Shown here piece after piece: positions 19,319 to 27,332 of a stretch of 33,112 bases of DNA. The first letter of the stretch is position 1. Every line of letters starts with the position of its first letter. The notes beneath the pieces are model-generated. The model was not told the origin of the DNA and did no database searches. It saw only the letters and a list, made by a program, of their open reading frames with translations. Origin of the DNA: Promethearchaeota archaeon (GTDB lineage: Archaea; Asgardarchaeota; Lokiarchaeia; Sigynarchaeales; SOKP01); the NCBI GenBank assembly GCA_004524515.1, contig SDNV01000014.1, positions 1 through 33,112 of the forward strand, given 5' to 3'. The position numbers were made by a program, and so were the translations under genes.

Positions 19319-20665
19319 ATGCCAGAACCTATTAGTATGTATGAAAAGTATTTTAAGGATCCAAAGCGAGAACCCGTCTTAGTAGATTATGTTAGAACTC
19401 CAATCGGAAAGAAAAATGGAACGGTTGGGAGACATCGAGGGGATGATTTAGTGGTTCATTGTTATCATACTATTCTCAATAGAATAAAAATTGATCCTAA
19501 CCTAATTGGAGATTCTATTGTGTCATGTAATAGTCAAATTGGGGATTGTGCTTTAGATCTCGGGAGAACTGCGGCTTTAGCAGCCCATCTTCCTGTCAAA
19601 GTTCCAGGTATGTCAATTAATCGCCAGTGTGCAAGTGGGGCACAGTCAGTCATGAGTGCGTGGCAAGCAATTGCTTCAGGGTTACACGATTGTGTTATTT
19701 GCGGGGGAGTAGAAGTACAAAATCGATATCCAATTATGGAAGATTCTTATATTTGGGATAGCGAACAAAATAAACGAATCATGGTGAACCCAAATGGAAA
19801 AATAGTAACACACCCATACGTCGTTGAGAAAATGAAAGAATATAAAGCACCTTTTGCTGGGCAAATACCTTCTGCTCATGCTATGGGTGTCCATTGGATG
19901 CAAAAAGCAGGAGTTAGTTTAGCAGAATTACGTAATGAATTGGATAGTCTTTCTTTCCATTCCCATCAAAAAGCGATAACCACTTGGGATGAGAGAGGAA
20001 AAGAAATTGAACCCATGTGGTGTCCCAAGTTAGATGAAAACGGAAAAGTGATGCTGGATGATAATAATGAAGTGGCTAAAGATGCAAGTCTTTCGGTGTT
20101 AACAGAGAGAGACGAAACCCCACGTCCGCAAACTTCTATGGAAAAGCTAGCCACCCTAAGAACCATCACAGGTAGGAAGAGTACCGCTTTCTTAACCGCA
20201 GGTAATAGTTGTCCTACTAGCGATGGAGCTGCAGCACAATTATGGATGACTCGGGAGCTTGCTGAGGAATATGGGTTTAAAATCAGAGCTACAATCATAA
20301 ATTATGCGGTAATTGGAACGGATCCCGTCTTAATGCTCACAGGACCAATTGATTCAATTCCTATGGCCTTAAAGAGAGCAAACATGACTTTAGATTACAT
20401 GGATTTCATTGAGATCAATGAAGCATTTAGCCCTGTCGTATATGCAAGTTGCTTTGAATTAGGCTTAGACTGGAAAGATCCCAGATTTAATGTGTGGGGG
20501 GGTGCCATAGCATTAGGACATCCAACAGGAGCCACGGGAACGAGATTAATCGGCACGAATCTTCATCAATTAGAACTTAAAGGAAAAGAGTATGCAATTT
20601 CATCCATGTGCGTTGGACTTGGAATGGGTGCCGCTACAATCATCAAGAATGAACACCCAAAATAA
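19319..20665 (+). CDS. Thiolase (acetyl-CoA acetyltransferase family)
   Basis: This 448-residue thiolase-fold protein has the nucleophilic Cys104 in NRQCASG, the NEAFSP motif, GHPTGATGTR with the catalytic His, and the second cysteine in MCVGLGMG. These make it a competent thiolase, either degradative or for acetoacetyl-CoA synthesis. It is longer than a typical 390-residue thiolase; there is a charged insertion near residues 220-260 (the ERGKEIEPMWCPK region). The neighbouring genes are not fatty-acid or mevalonate genes, so its pathway is unclear. Archaeal HMG-CoA-type thiolases usually sit beside a DUF35 protein, which is missing here. Confidence 0.92.
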   Translation: MPEPISMYEKYFKDPKREPVLVDYVRTPIGKKNGTVGRHRGDDLVVHCYHTILNRIKIDPNLIGDSIVSCNSQIGDCALDLGRTAALAAHLPVKVPGMSINRQCASGAQSVMSAWQAIASGLHDCVICGGVEVQNRYPIMEDSYIWDSEQNKRIMVNPNGKIVTHPYVVEKMKEYKAPFAGQIPSAHAMGVHWMQKAGVSLAELRNELDSLSFHSHQKAITTWDERGKEIEPMWCPKLDENGKVMLDDNNEVAKDASLSVLTERDETPRPQTSMEKLATLRTITGRKSTAFLTAGNSCPTSDGAAAQLWMTRELAEEYGFKIRATIINYAVIGTDPVLMLTGPIDSIPMALKRANMTLDYMDFIEINEAFSPVVYASCFELGLDWKDPRFNVWGGAIALGHPTGATGTRLIGTNLHQLELKGKEYAISSMCVGLGMGAATIIKNEHPK

Positions 20666-20862
20666 CTCATTTCTCATTATTTATAGAGAAATTAAATAAT
20701 TAGGTTTCTTTTAATTTTTTAATTGTTTCTTACTTTTAACCAATTTACAATATGAAGATTTAAATAATTGAAAGGGGATAAATATACTTTTAAATAAAGT
20801 ACTTTTTTCATAATATCTACGTATTACTTTCATATTATAATGATATTAGAAAATCTTATCGT

Positions 20863-21222
20863 ATGACTATTGTTATTAAAAGAAATAAGTATCTTCAAGC
20901 CTTTCAAGCCATGCATCACAATCATATCAAATTTCAAGGGCCTTTAATTTTAAAGATGTACGGGGCATTGAACAAAATTAACTTAAGAAATGAAAATCGA
21001 TATATACTTTGCAATTTCCTCGATAAATACAGCGATCTTTTAGATGAGCGGGAGAACATTTATCTTAAAAACAATGATAAAACCTTAAACCAGTTGTTTC
21101 TTTTAGCATTCAATAAAGCAAGAGAATTTAATTTATTAAAAGAGTTATATGAAGAGTATATTAATTCAATTAAAGCTATAAGTGAAAAACAAGAATTTAA
21201 AGGTTCTTACATCCAATTCTGA
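20863..21222 (+). CDS. Small uncharacterised protein sharing an LQxF...HNH motif
   Basis: I do not recognise this 119-residue protein. It is mostly helical and charged, with YILCNFLDKY in the middle and a Lys/Glu-rich C-terminus; there is no membrane segment. Its N-terminus reads RNKYLQAFQAMHHNH, which closely resembles KNHKFLQIFHSISHNH in the next gene, suggesting a small paralogous family. The gene is bounded by AT-rich gaps of about 200 bases on each side, so it probably has its own promoter. Confidence 0.6.
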   Translation: MTIVIKRNKYLQAFQAMHHNHIKFQGPLILKMYGALNKINLRNENRYILCNFLDKYSDLLDERENIYLKNNDKTLNQLFLLAFNKAREFNLLKELYEEYINSIKAISEKQEFKGSYIQF

Positions 21223-21393
21223 GCTTATTTCTTCTAAACTCCTCAAAAATCCTAACTATAGACAATTTAGAGCGTTTTTTTTGACTTTTACTATATATTA
21301 TGTCTTCTAAAAAGAGCATTCTAAAGAATCTTATAATGCATTATTTTTACAAAAATAATTTCAGTATTGTGAGAATAATATTTTAACAATATT

Positions 21394-21406
21394 CCAATAC
21401 TATTGG
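21394..21406. repeat. Short inverted repeat overlapping a gene start
   Basis: CCAATA-C-TATTGG is a perfect inverted repeat with 6-base arms. It overlaps the TTG at 21403 and lies 12 bases before the ATG at 21418, so it could be an operator or a hairpin masking the start. Chance is also likely at this size. Confidence 0.3.
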
Positions 21407-21417
21407 CTTTCAATAAT

Positions 21418-21723
21418 ATGATGATTCTTTATTTAGTTATGAGTCTTTCCCTAAAAAATCATAAATTTCTTCAAATTTTTCATTCCATTTCCCATAACCA
21501 TTGTCCTATATGTTCCTCGTGTTTAAATTTTGACAATCAAAATGATTCAATCTATATTTCTTGTCTCAATAGTTTAGACCATTTTCAAGTATCAGGCTTT
21601 AAAGATTTAGGTACTGGAGAATTAATTTTAGTTTATTTAAATGATCATAATGAAGGAATTCTAGATAGTTCGCTATTAAAGGAATTTCAGAAAGTAATTT
21701 ATAGAAAATTGTTTTTAGATTAA
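21418..21723 (+). CDS. Small zinc-finger-like protein with LQxF...HNH motif
   Basis: The frame is open from TTG 21403, but ATG 21418 is the better start and gives 101 residues. It shows KNHKFLQIFHSISHNH followed by CPICSSC and a later ISCLNSLDHF, so it could bind zinc through Cys and His. The first 15 residues are hydrophobic. The N-terminal motif matches that of the gene 200 bases upstream. I do not know the function. Codon use and length are modest evidence for a real gene. Confidence 0.45.
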   Translation: MMILYLVMSLSLKNHKFLQIFHSISHNHCPICSSCLNFDNQNDSIYISCLNSLDHFQVSGFKDLGTGELILVYLNDHNEGILDSSLLKEFQKVIYRKLFLD

Positions 21724-21839
21724 AAGTATAGCAATTCAATAAGAAATATGGGGGAGCTAACATTAAAAGAAATTTTTGAATTAGGATAAAACTCATTTAC
21801 TTTAAAATGTAATAAAAAAAAATAAAAGAATAAAGATTA

Positions 21840-22511
21840 TTAAATAAAGGTTATATCTTGATATTCAGTATCGCCAATGTCTTTCTTCGCGACGCCTAGC
21901 TCTCTTACTTGCTGGTTTAATTTTAAAACCGCATCTCTTACGATCTCTTTCTGTTTCGCACCTGTACAAACAATTCTGCCTGTAGAAAAGATTAAAAACA
22001 CCGTTTTAGGGTCCTGCATTCGGTATATCAAGCCAGGAAACACCTCCGGTTCATACATCGCGTATTCCATAACGATGGCTGCCATATTAAGGTCAATATT
22101 AGTATGTAAATCCCCCGATGCCACAATATTTTGAATCGTGATTTCGGGATTAGATACTTTAATTCCCGCTTTTCTAATGTTTTTAACTACCTTATCCACT
22201 ACTCGAGGTGCTTCAGCCGCTTTGCGTAATCCCGTAACAACCATTTTTCCGGTAGAAAAAATCAAGATTGTGGCTCTAGGTTTCTCAATTCTCATAACAA
22301 GTCCTGGAAAACGCTCAGGATTATATTCCACTTCCGCATGTTTGCGTGCGATTTGGTTAAGATCTATTTTTTCTGTGATTTCGACACTTACAGTGGCTAC
22401 AACGTTTTCGATTTTATAGTCTAGATCCGTTTCATAATCATATTCTCCCTCTTCTTGTTCCTCTATTTCCTCTTCCTCTTCCTCATCAAATTCTTCTTCT
22501 TCTTCTGCCAT
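21840..22511 (-). CDS. tbp: TATA-binding protein with acidic N-terminal extension
   Basis: The core (from about residue 34) has the two TBP direct repeats, each with an FPGL and an IFSTG motif: FPGLVMRI...IFSTGKMVVTG and FPGLIYRM...IFSTGRIVCTG. They form the saddle that binds the TATA box. In front of the core sit about 30 residues that are almost wholly Asp and Glu. Archaeal TBPs usually lack an N-terminal tail and some carry an acidic C-terminal tail, so this arrangement is unusual. The tail may limit non-specific DNA binding or contact TFB. The total of 223 residues is about 35 longer than a typical archaeal TBP. Confidence 0.97.
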   Translation of the reverse strand: MAEEEEEFDEEEEEEIEEQEEGEYDYETDLDYKIENVVATVSVEITEKIDLNQIARKHAEVEYNPERFPGLVMRIEKPRATILIFSTGKMVVTGLRKAAEAPRVVDKVVKNIRKAGIKVSNPEITIQNIVASGDLHTNIDLNMAAIVMEYAMYEPEVFPGLIYRMQDPKTVFLIFSTGRIVCTGAKQKEIVRDAVLKLNQQVRELGVAKKDIGDTEYQDITFI

Positions 22512-22591
22512 TTTAACATCTAAAGGTGATTATTATGATATAATTTTCAAAATTAAAATAAGGATAATTTTAACTGATCAATATTTTTATG

Positions 22592-22613
22592 TTAATATTT
22601 AAATAAATATTAA
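22592..22613. repeat. AT-only inverted repeat upstream of tbp
   Basis: Arms of nine bases (TTAATATTT and AAATATTAA) flank a four-base spacer about 81 bases before the tbp ATG. It lies beside the CCTTTATAAAGG palindrome. It could be an operator, or a chance feature of AT-rich DNA. Confidence 0.35.
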
Positions 22614-22614
22614 T

Positions 22615-22626
22615 CCTTTATAAAGG
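22615..22626. promoter_or_regulatory. Palindromic TATA-like element upstream of tbp
   Basis: CCTTTATAAAGG is a perfect 12-base palindrome containing TTTATAAA, a good TATA box, 104 bases before the tbp start. Because it is symmetric it does not set direction. It would give a leader of about 80 bases. TBP binding to its own promoter would allow feedback, but this is inference. Confidence 0.35.
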
Positions 22627-22754
22627 TTAGTTGATTTAAAAATAAATTGCCTTAGAATCCCCAAATTTTCAGACTAAATAAAAAACTTTTTAACTTTTTC
22701 TTGTGGATATTAAAATTTTTTAATGAAAAGTAAATAATATTAAAAAAGATATAA

Positions 22755-23294
22755 TTATTCATTTTTCTCTTTTGAAACCCCATCTAATATGGTTTTAACT
22801 AAAGCTTTGAATGCTTTTTCCACATTTTCTCCGGTTTTGGCTGAGGTTAATATTATATCCATCGAATTTTTTGTAGCATAGTCATTTGCTTCATTATCTT
22901 TTACATTCCTCTTATCCTCTAAATCTATTTTATTCCCTATCAACAATAAAGGTTTTTCACCCCGGGATTCCTTAAAACTATGAATCCATTCATCCAATTT
23001 TTCAAAAGTTTTTCGTTTAGTGGTATCGAAAATTACAAGCGCACCATTGGCACCCTCTAAATATAGTCTTCTCAAACTTTTAAAGGATTCTTGACCGCCT
23101 AAATCCCAAATTTGGCAACTAACTCCTCCATAGTCATCAATAACCATATCTTTCTTGAGTAAATTCACTCCAAGAGTACTTTTATAATTATCTCTAAACT
23201 TGTTTTCTATAAATCGATACACTAAAGAGGTTTTTCCTACCGCGGCTTCCCCCAATAAACAAATCTTAACAATATAATCTATCTGGTCAGTCAT
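22755..23294 (-). CDS. Ras/Arf-like small GTPase (cluster 2, last gene)
   Basis: In 179 residues it has P-loop GEAAVGKTS (15-23), Thr40 in STLG, G3 WDLGGQ (63-68), NKID and LTSAKTG. The G3 sequence WDxGGQ is the Arf/Arl signature, while the other four GTPases in the window read WD(I/L)AGQ as Rab/Ras do. The N-terminus lacks the amphipathic helix and myristoylation glycine of Arf, and the C-terminus (VSKEKNE) lacks cysteine. It is the last gene of the minus-strand GTPase/V4R block and lies 172 bases after the zinc-finger membrane protein. Confidence 0.93.
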   Translation of the reverse strand: MTDQIDYIVKICLLGEAAVGKTSLVYRFIENKFRDNYKSTLGVNLLKKDMVIDDYGGVSCQIWDLGGQESFKSLRRLYLEGANGALVIFDTTKRKTFEKLDEWIHSFKESRGEKPLLLIGNKIDLEDKRNVKDNEANDYATKNSMDIILTSAKTGENVEKAFKALVKTILDGVSKEKNE

Positions 23295-23466
23295 AATTGA
23301 TCAGCTTAAAGTATTATTTTCTTTTTCATAATAATACAAATCATTCTTATTAATGTTTTTCTTCTTATTTTGTAATTAATTAATTTATCATACATGAAAT
23401 CGTTTTCTTAATTTATTTCTTGACATTTTCATAATTCCCATTCCATATTTTTTACTACTATATTAC

Positions 23467-23963
23467 TTACCATCGAGATAAAAATCTGAAAAGAAAATAC
23501 CCATAAATCGCCGTTGCAATCCCAAAGATTACTCCAAAAAAAAAAAATATCTCATGTAAAAAGTATAAGCTAAATGAGAAGATCGTGCATCCAATAAAGG
23601 CCACAAAAATAGAATACCCATGATTAGCCCAAAAATTCACTTTTTTTGTAGCTTTTCTTAACTGAGTTCGTTTTGCTTGAGGAAATTTATTAAAGCAATT
23701 CTTACAAAATGTTCCATATTTCCCCGCTACTACTACACATTTTAAGCAAATATTGTTATTACAATTTTCACATTTAACAAAATCTTGCTGAAAATATTCT
23801 CTTTTACAAATAGGACATTTCTGAATATATTTTTTTATACCTGGAGAGTTATTGGGAAAAGATATAATAAAACACCTTAGGATTGCAAGGATGTTTGATA
23901 TGTGATTATATAATATTAGAGCAAAATTTAGATCTATTAATAATTCTTGGTTAATTTTTCCAT
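23467..23963 (-). CDS. Zinc-finger membrane protein with probable frameshift after the start
   Basis: A frame on the minus strand ends at TAA 23467 and carries a dense zinc-finger block: CPIC, CENC, CLKC and CKNC. Two hydrophobic segments follow (about residues 115-135 and 140-160). It has no start codon of its own. An ATG at 23961-23963, three bases after the V4R stop, lies in another frame. Adding one base to the five-base run at 23955-23959 fuses them into MEKINQELLIDL and gives 165 residues. The eight cysteines could form a B-box-like double zinc site on the cytoplasmic side. The function is unknown; position places it in the GTPase/V4R operon. Confidence 0.55.
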
Positions 23964-23966
23964 AAA

Positions 23967-24446
23967 TTAGTCTTTTTGGAAAACAATCATAAATTCACAG
24001 AAGTTATTACCAGATTGCATACTACAATTCAATTCTTGTGCAAAACAATGAATATTGGTCATCCGTTCCACGATTCCCGCCAGCATTCCTGCTTCAAAAG
24101 AACAGAAATTCCCATCGCTTTTAATGCCCTTTCCGATTAAGTCTTTAGTAGAACTATGGTTCTTTAAATTTAAAGTAATTATTTCGTTGGAAGCCTCTTT
24201 AATCGTGATATCTCCGATATTATACTCTGAGACTACTTTTTTTAATTCTTCGGGAATTTTAACTTCATCATCACATTTTTTGGTATCTAAAGTCGTTCCT
24301 AATTCATGGCCCAAGTAGTAAAAAATGGCCTCAAGCTGATGTCCCAGTGCCAATAGACTTCCCAATTTTAAATCCCCGATTGCTTTTCCCTCTTTTAAAT
24401 GGCTTTTCATGAGAGTTAAAATTTTTGAAAGTAATTTTCTATCCAT
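23967..24446 (-). CDS. V4R (TRAPP/Bet3-like) domain protein
   Basis: This 159-residue protein is close to a minimal V4R domain: an N-terminal helix with GSLLALGHQLEAIFYYLG (about 28-45), a central strand region, then FCSFEAGMLAGIVER and the closing C-x-E-L-N-C...FCEFMIVF. The cysteines in the last 60 residues fit the metal or ligand site known from V4R proteins. V4R is related to Bet3-type TRAPP subunits, which act on Rab GTPases. It follows the thioredoxin gene by 64 bases and precedes the zinc-finger membrane protein by three. It is a second V4R protein beside GTPases in this window and is not closely similar to the one at 8091. Confidence 0.75.
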   Translation of the reverse strand: MDRKLLSKILTLMKSHLKEGKAIGDLKLGSLLALGHQLEAIFYYLGHELGTTLDTKKCDDEVKIPEELKKVVSEYNIGDITIKEASNEIITLNLKNHSSTKDLIGKGIKSDGNFCSFEAGMLAGIVERMTNIHCFAQELNCSMQSGNNFCEFMIVFQKD

Positions 24447-24510
24447 TCCAATTCACTTTTTTTATTCTTTCTTTATAATATGAATTATTTTTATTTTTTT
24501 CTTAATAACT

Positions 24511-24798
24511 TTATATTTTGACCGAACTTATAAATCCGTACAGAATTGCGTCAATTATCTCTTCTTCTTGAATATCCACGCATAATCTTTTGTCAGCAAT
24601 GATAATGGTCGGCACAGAAGTGATATTGTGATCTCGTGTTAATTTATGACTTTTTTCAATGTCTACTTTCTCAATATTTAATCTTTTACCAAACATGGAA
24701 ATATTAATCCTTTTTAACATCTCTTCCACAGGTTTACAAGGAGCACAATGAGTTGATGAGAAAAATAAAATCTTCGGATATTCTTGATTATCATACAT
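24511..24798 (-). CDS. Thioredoxin/glutaredoxin-like protein
   Basis: This protein of about 95 residues has the active site CAPC (18-21 from the ATG), the following helix, and the cis-proline segment TSVPTII. It is a small disulfide reductase. I choose ATG 24798, with AGAG seven bases upstream; a TTG two codons earlier (24804) is also possible. It lies about 13 bases after the stop of a small GTPase and 64 bases before a V4R gene. The cysteines of the V4R protein and of the next zinc-finger protein make them possible redox partners, which is inference. Confidence 0.88.
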   Translation of the reverse strand: MYDNQEYPKILFFSSTHCAPCKPVEEMLKRINISMFGKRLNIEKVDIEKSHKLTRDHNITSVPTIIIADKRLCVDIQEEEIIDAILYGFISSVKI

Positions 24799-24811
24799 GT
24801 CCAAACTCTTT

Positions 24812-25351
24812 TCATGCGTCTTTATATTTATTATATAAATCCTTTATTATTGCTTGAAATGCTTCATATACTCCACTTCCCGTTTTAGCACTCGTTCTAT
24901 AATATCCTAAAAATTTTCGCTTTTTTACTAAATCCTTAACTTTCTTTTCGTCTAAATCCTCTTCCTTCACTAGGTCAATTTTATTTCCAAATAACACTAT
25001 TGGAAGATCTCCACAAAACTTTTTGATATCGTCATGCCAATTTATTACATGCTCAAAGCTTTCTTCTTCTTCAGGAGCATGGGAAAAGACTATTATTGCT
25101 GCCTTGGATCCCTTATAAAAGGTGGGGCGCATAAACATGAATTCTGCCTGTCCTGCTATATCCCAGAAGAATAGTTTCACATTATTCCCATCTATTTCCT
25201 CATCATATTTAGAAAATTGTGCCCCTAAGGTTTTAATATAATCCTTCTGAAAGGAACCTTGCGTATATTTTTTAATTAATGACGTTTTTCCAACAGCTCC
25301 ATTGCCAATTACCGTAATTTTAAACACAAATGCATTTTCAGTATTGCTCAT
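24812..25351 (-). CDS. Rab/Ras-like small GTPase (cluster 2, first gene)
   Basis: In 179 residues it has P-loop GNGAVGKTS (16-24), Thr41 in KTLG, WDIAGQ (63-68), NKID and TSAKTG. Its switch II (AEFMFMRPTFYKG) and effector region diverge from the other copies, so it is not a recent duplicate. The C-terminus (YNKYKDA) lacks cysteine. It leads the minus-strand block with thioredoxin and V4R genes, with a gap of about 13 bases to the thioredoxin ATG, so the two are likely co-transcribed. Confidence 0.93.
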   Translation of the reverse strand: MSNTENAFVFKITVIGNGAVGKTSLIKKYTQGSFQKDYIKTLGAQFSKYDEEIDGNNVKLFFWDIAGQAEFMFMRPTFYKGSKAAIIVFSHAPEEEESFEHVINWHDDIKKFCGDLPIVLFGNKIDLVKEEDLDEKKVKDLVKKRKFLGYYRTSAKTGSGVYEAFQAIIKDLYNKYKDA

Positions 25352-25718
25352 TATATCACTCTGTAGATTTTTTTTCGCATGTTTTCTTATAAGTACTTTA
25401 AAATTTCACTATATAAAATTTTATTCCTTAATAATTTATTACTGTTGTTAATTTTTATTTTTAGTAGTTGTTATAATAATAATAAAAGATTTTAAATCTT
25501 TATAGCAAAAAAAAATATAAATATACAATTTTTATTAGAAGTTAGCTTTTATGTGAAGATCAGCAATTAGGTTTCTTTAATAATTAAATAAAATGATTCA
25601 TTCCAAATGAAATACTCAACAGAACATTTCCAGTGATTTTTTAATAAAGTTTCAAAATATTTTTCTAACTGAAAAATAGTTATTATCTATAAAATATAAA
25701 ATATCTTTTCAATATCTT
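25352..25718. other. Intergenic region upstream of cluster 2
   Basis: I see no gene here; every frame is broken by frequent stops. It holds the 5' side of the GTPase at 25351 (minus), including TATATAAA-type AT runs near 25411 that could serve as its promoter, and the 3' side of the amidohydrolase. A 17-base palindrome is listed separately. The rest is plain AT-rich sequence. Confidence 0.6.
25485..25501. repeat. 17-base palindrome upstream of cluster 2
   Basis: AAAGATTT-T-AAATCTTT is a perfect inverted repeat with 8-base arms and one central base, about 135 bases before the GTPase start at 25351. It could be an operator or part of a terminator for an upstream transcript. AT-rich sequence makes chance palindromes common. 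Confidence 0.35.
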
Positions 25719-26669
25719 TTATTCAATACTTTTTATTTCATCTAATCCAAGAAATTTAGCAGCATTATTCCCCAAAATAGCATCAATTTCCTCATTTGTA
25801 AAATTTATTCCTTTTGGAGCTTTTTTAGGGAGACTTTTAATTATTGCAATGAAATCTTTTACCGGCAAAACCACATCATAAATAGGACAATCTGAACCAA
25901 AAAGTATTTTCTCCACCCCAGCATAATCTATAATATCACGTAATTCACGACAAAACAACTTAAATTTTCCGTAAGCATAAGGACTCCACATTGCTAAATC
26001 TCCATAAAGATTAGGTTGAGAGGCGGCTAATGCAGCCCAAGGTCTCCAGTTAATTAATCCCATGTGTGCTGCGATTACCTTAAGATTGGGAAAGTCCACT
26101 CCTATATCGGAAAGTTCAATTGGTTCTGCAAATTTAGGGCGGCTTGGTGGGGGTATAGGACCAGTGTGAGTTAGTAAAACTCCATTATTTTTTTCTAAAT
26201 AATCGAGTAACTTGTAAGATTCAGGACCATTAGGATAATAGCCATGATCACCGTGAAATTTCAGCCCCTGTATGCCAAATTCTTCAAAGCATTGTTTTAA
26301 CATCTCCAATGCATCTAAACGCCTTGGATCTACTCCTGCTAAAGCCATTACTCTGTCGGGGTATTCTTTTGCTATGTTCCCTACTCTCTTGTTTATTTCC
26401 TGGACCTTGTCAACAGTTGCACCCTCTATTGTGGAATTATCAACGTTACAAATTACTGTAAAATCAATTCCACTCTCATTCATTAGTTTGATCATTTTGG
26501 AGCCGTCTAAATCACCCCATAATTCTTGAGCCCTTGGTATGAGAATTTCTTTTTGCACTTCAATACCCATGATTTTCGCTATTCGCATTGGCCATTCTTC
26601 GATCATCATATTTATTCTTTCAGCTGGCAAAGAATAAGGAATTGAATGATAATGAACGTCTATAATCAT
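25719..26669 (-). CDS. Amidohydrolase-2 family metal-dependent hydrolase
   Basis: This TIM-barrel amidohydrolase (PF04909 type, ACMSD-like) shows the metal ligands DVHYH at the N-terminus, FHGDHGYYP in the middle, LTHTG, IAAHMG and FGSDCP with the final Asp. It has about 316 residues. ATG 26669 is preferred over the TTG at 26678 because GAGAG then lies nine bases upstream. Substrates in this family are often carboxylated aromatic acids or lactones, and nothing here narrows the choice. It is divergent from the CinA-like gene across about 110 bases. Confidence 0.88.
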   Translation of the reverse strand: MIIDVHYHSIPYSLPAERINMMIEEWPMRIAKIMGIEVQKEILIPRAQELWGDLDGSKMIKLMNESGIDFTVICNVDNSTIEGATVDKVQEINKRVGNIAKEYPDRVMALAGVDPRRLDALEMLKQCFEEFGIQGLKFHGDHGYYPNGPESYKLLDYLEKNNGVLLTHTGPIPPPSRPKFAEPIELSDIGVDFPNLKVIAAHMGLINWRPWAALAASQPNLYGDLAMWSPYAYGKFKLFCRELRDIIDYAGVEKILFGSDCPIYDVVLPVKDFIAIIKSLPKKAPKGINFTNEEIDAILGNNAAKFLGLDEIKSIE

Positions 26670-26778
26670 AATTTTCAACTCTCTACTAAATCAAATTAAT
26701 ATAATTTTTATTTGTAATCCTTATTATTTTAATATTGTAAATTGATATAAACTATTAAAATCTATAAAGATAGTCCCT

Positions 26779-27264
26779 ATGGAGATATTAGAAAGAATAG
26801 AGTCTATTATTAAAACACTTGCGGATAAAAAACTTTTAGTAGCGTTAGCGGAATCTTGTACTGGAGGATATATATCTCATATGATAACTAATATTTCTGG
26901 GTCTTCAAAAGTTTTTGAAAGGGGTGTAGTGTCATATGGAAATCAAGCGAAAATTGATATTTTAAAAGTAGATCCAGAGACTTTAGAGAAATTCGGAGCA
27001 GTTTCAGAGGAGGTTGCTAAGCAAATGGCTAATGGAGTTAGAGTTTTGTCAAAACCTTGTGATATAGGAATAGGAGTTACAGGTATAGCAGGTCCCACAG
27101 GAGGTACCCCTGAAAAGCCAGTAGGTTTGGTTTATATCGGATTTTCTTCAGATAATAAGAATTTTGTTGAAAAATTTAATTTTAAAACGGATCGAATAAA
27201 TTTTAAGAATGAAATATTAAAGAAAGTTCTTCAATTTCTGGAGGAATATATTAATAAAAGCTAA
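26779..27264 (+). CDS. CinA C-terminal domain protein (nicotinamide-nucleotide amidase, PncC-like)
   Basis: This 161-residue protein is a stand-alone CinA-C domain. AESCTGGYISHMIT near residue 24 carries the catalytic Ser, and VVSYGNQAK, GAVSEEVA and GVTGIAGPTGGTPEKPVG are all conserved blocks. The domain deamidates nicotinamide mononucleotide to nicotinic acid mononucleotide in NAD recycling. The length matches E. coli PncC. It is followed by a radical SAM gene after about 60 bases, with no evident functional link. Confidence 0.9.
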   Translation: MEILERIESIIKTLADKKLLVALAESCTGGYISHMITNISGSSKVFERGVVSYGNQAKIDILKVDPETLEKFGAVSEEVAKQMANGVRVLSKPCDIGIGVTGIAGPTGGTPEKPVGLVYIGFSSDNKNFVEKFNFKTDRINFKNEILKKVLQFLEEYINKS

Positions 27265-27332
27265 TTAAAGATGAGTTTATATAATTGTTACTTGATTAAA
27301 ATAGTAGAATTTATAGAATATCTGGTTTGTAT

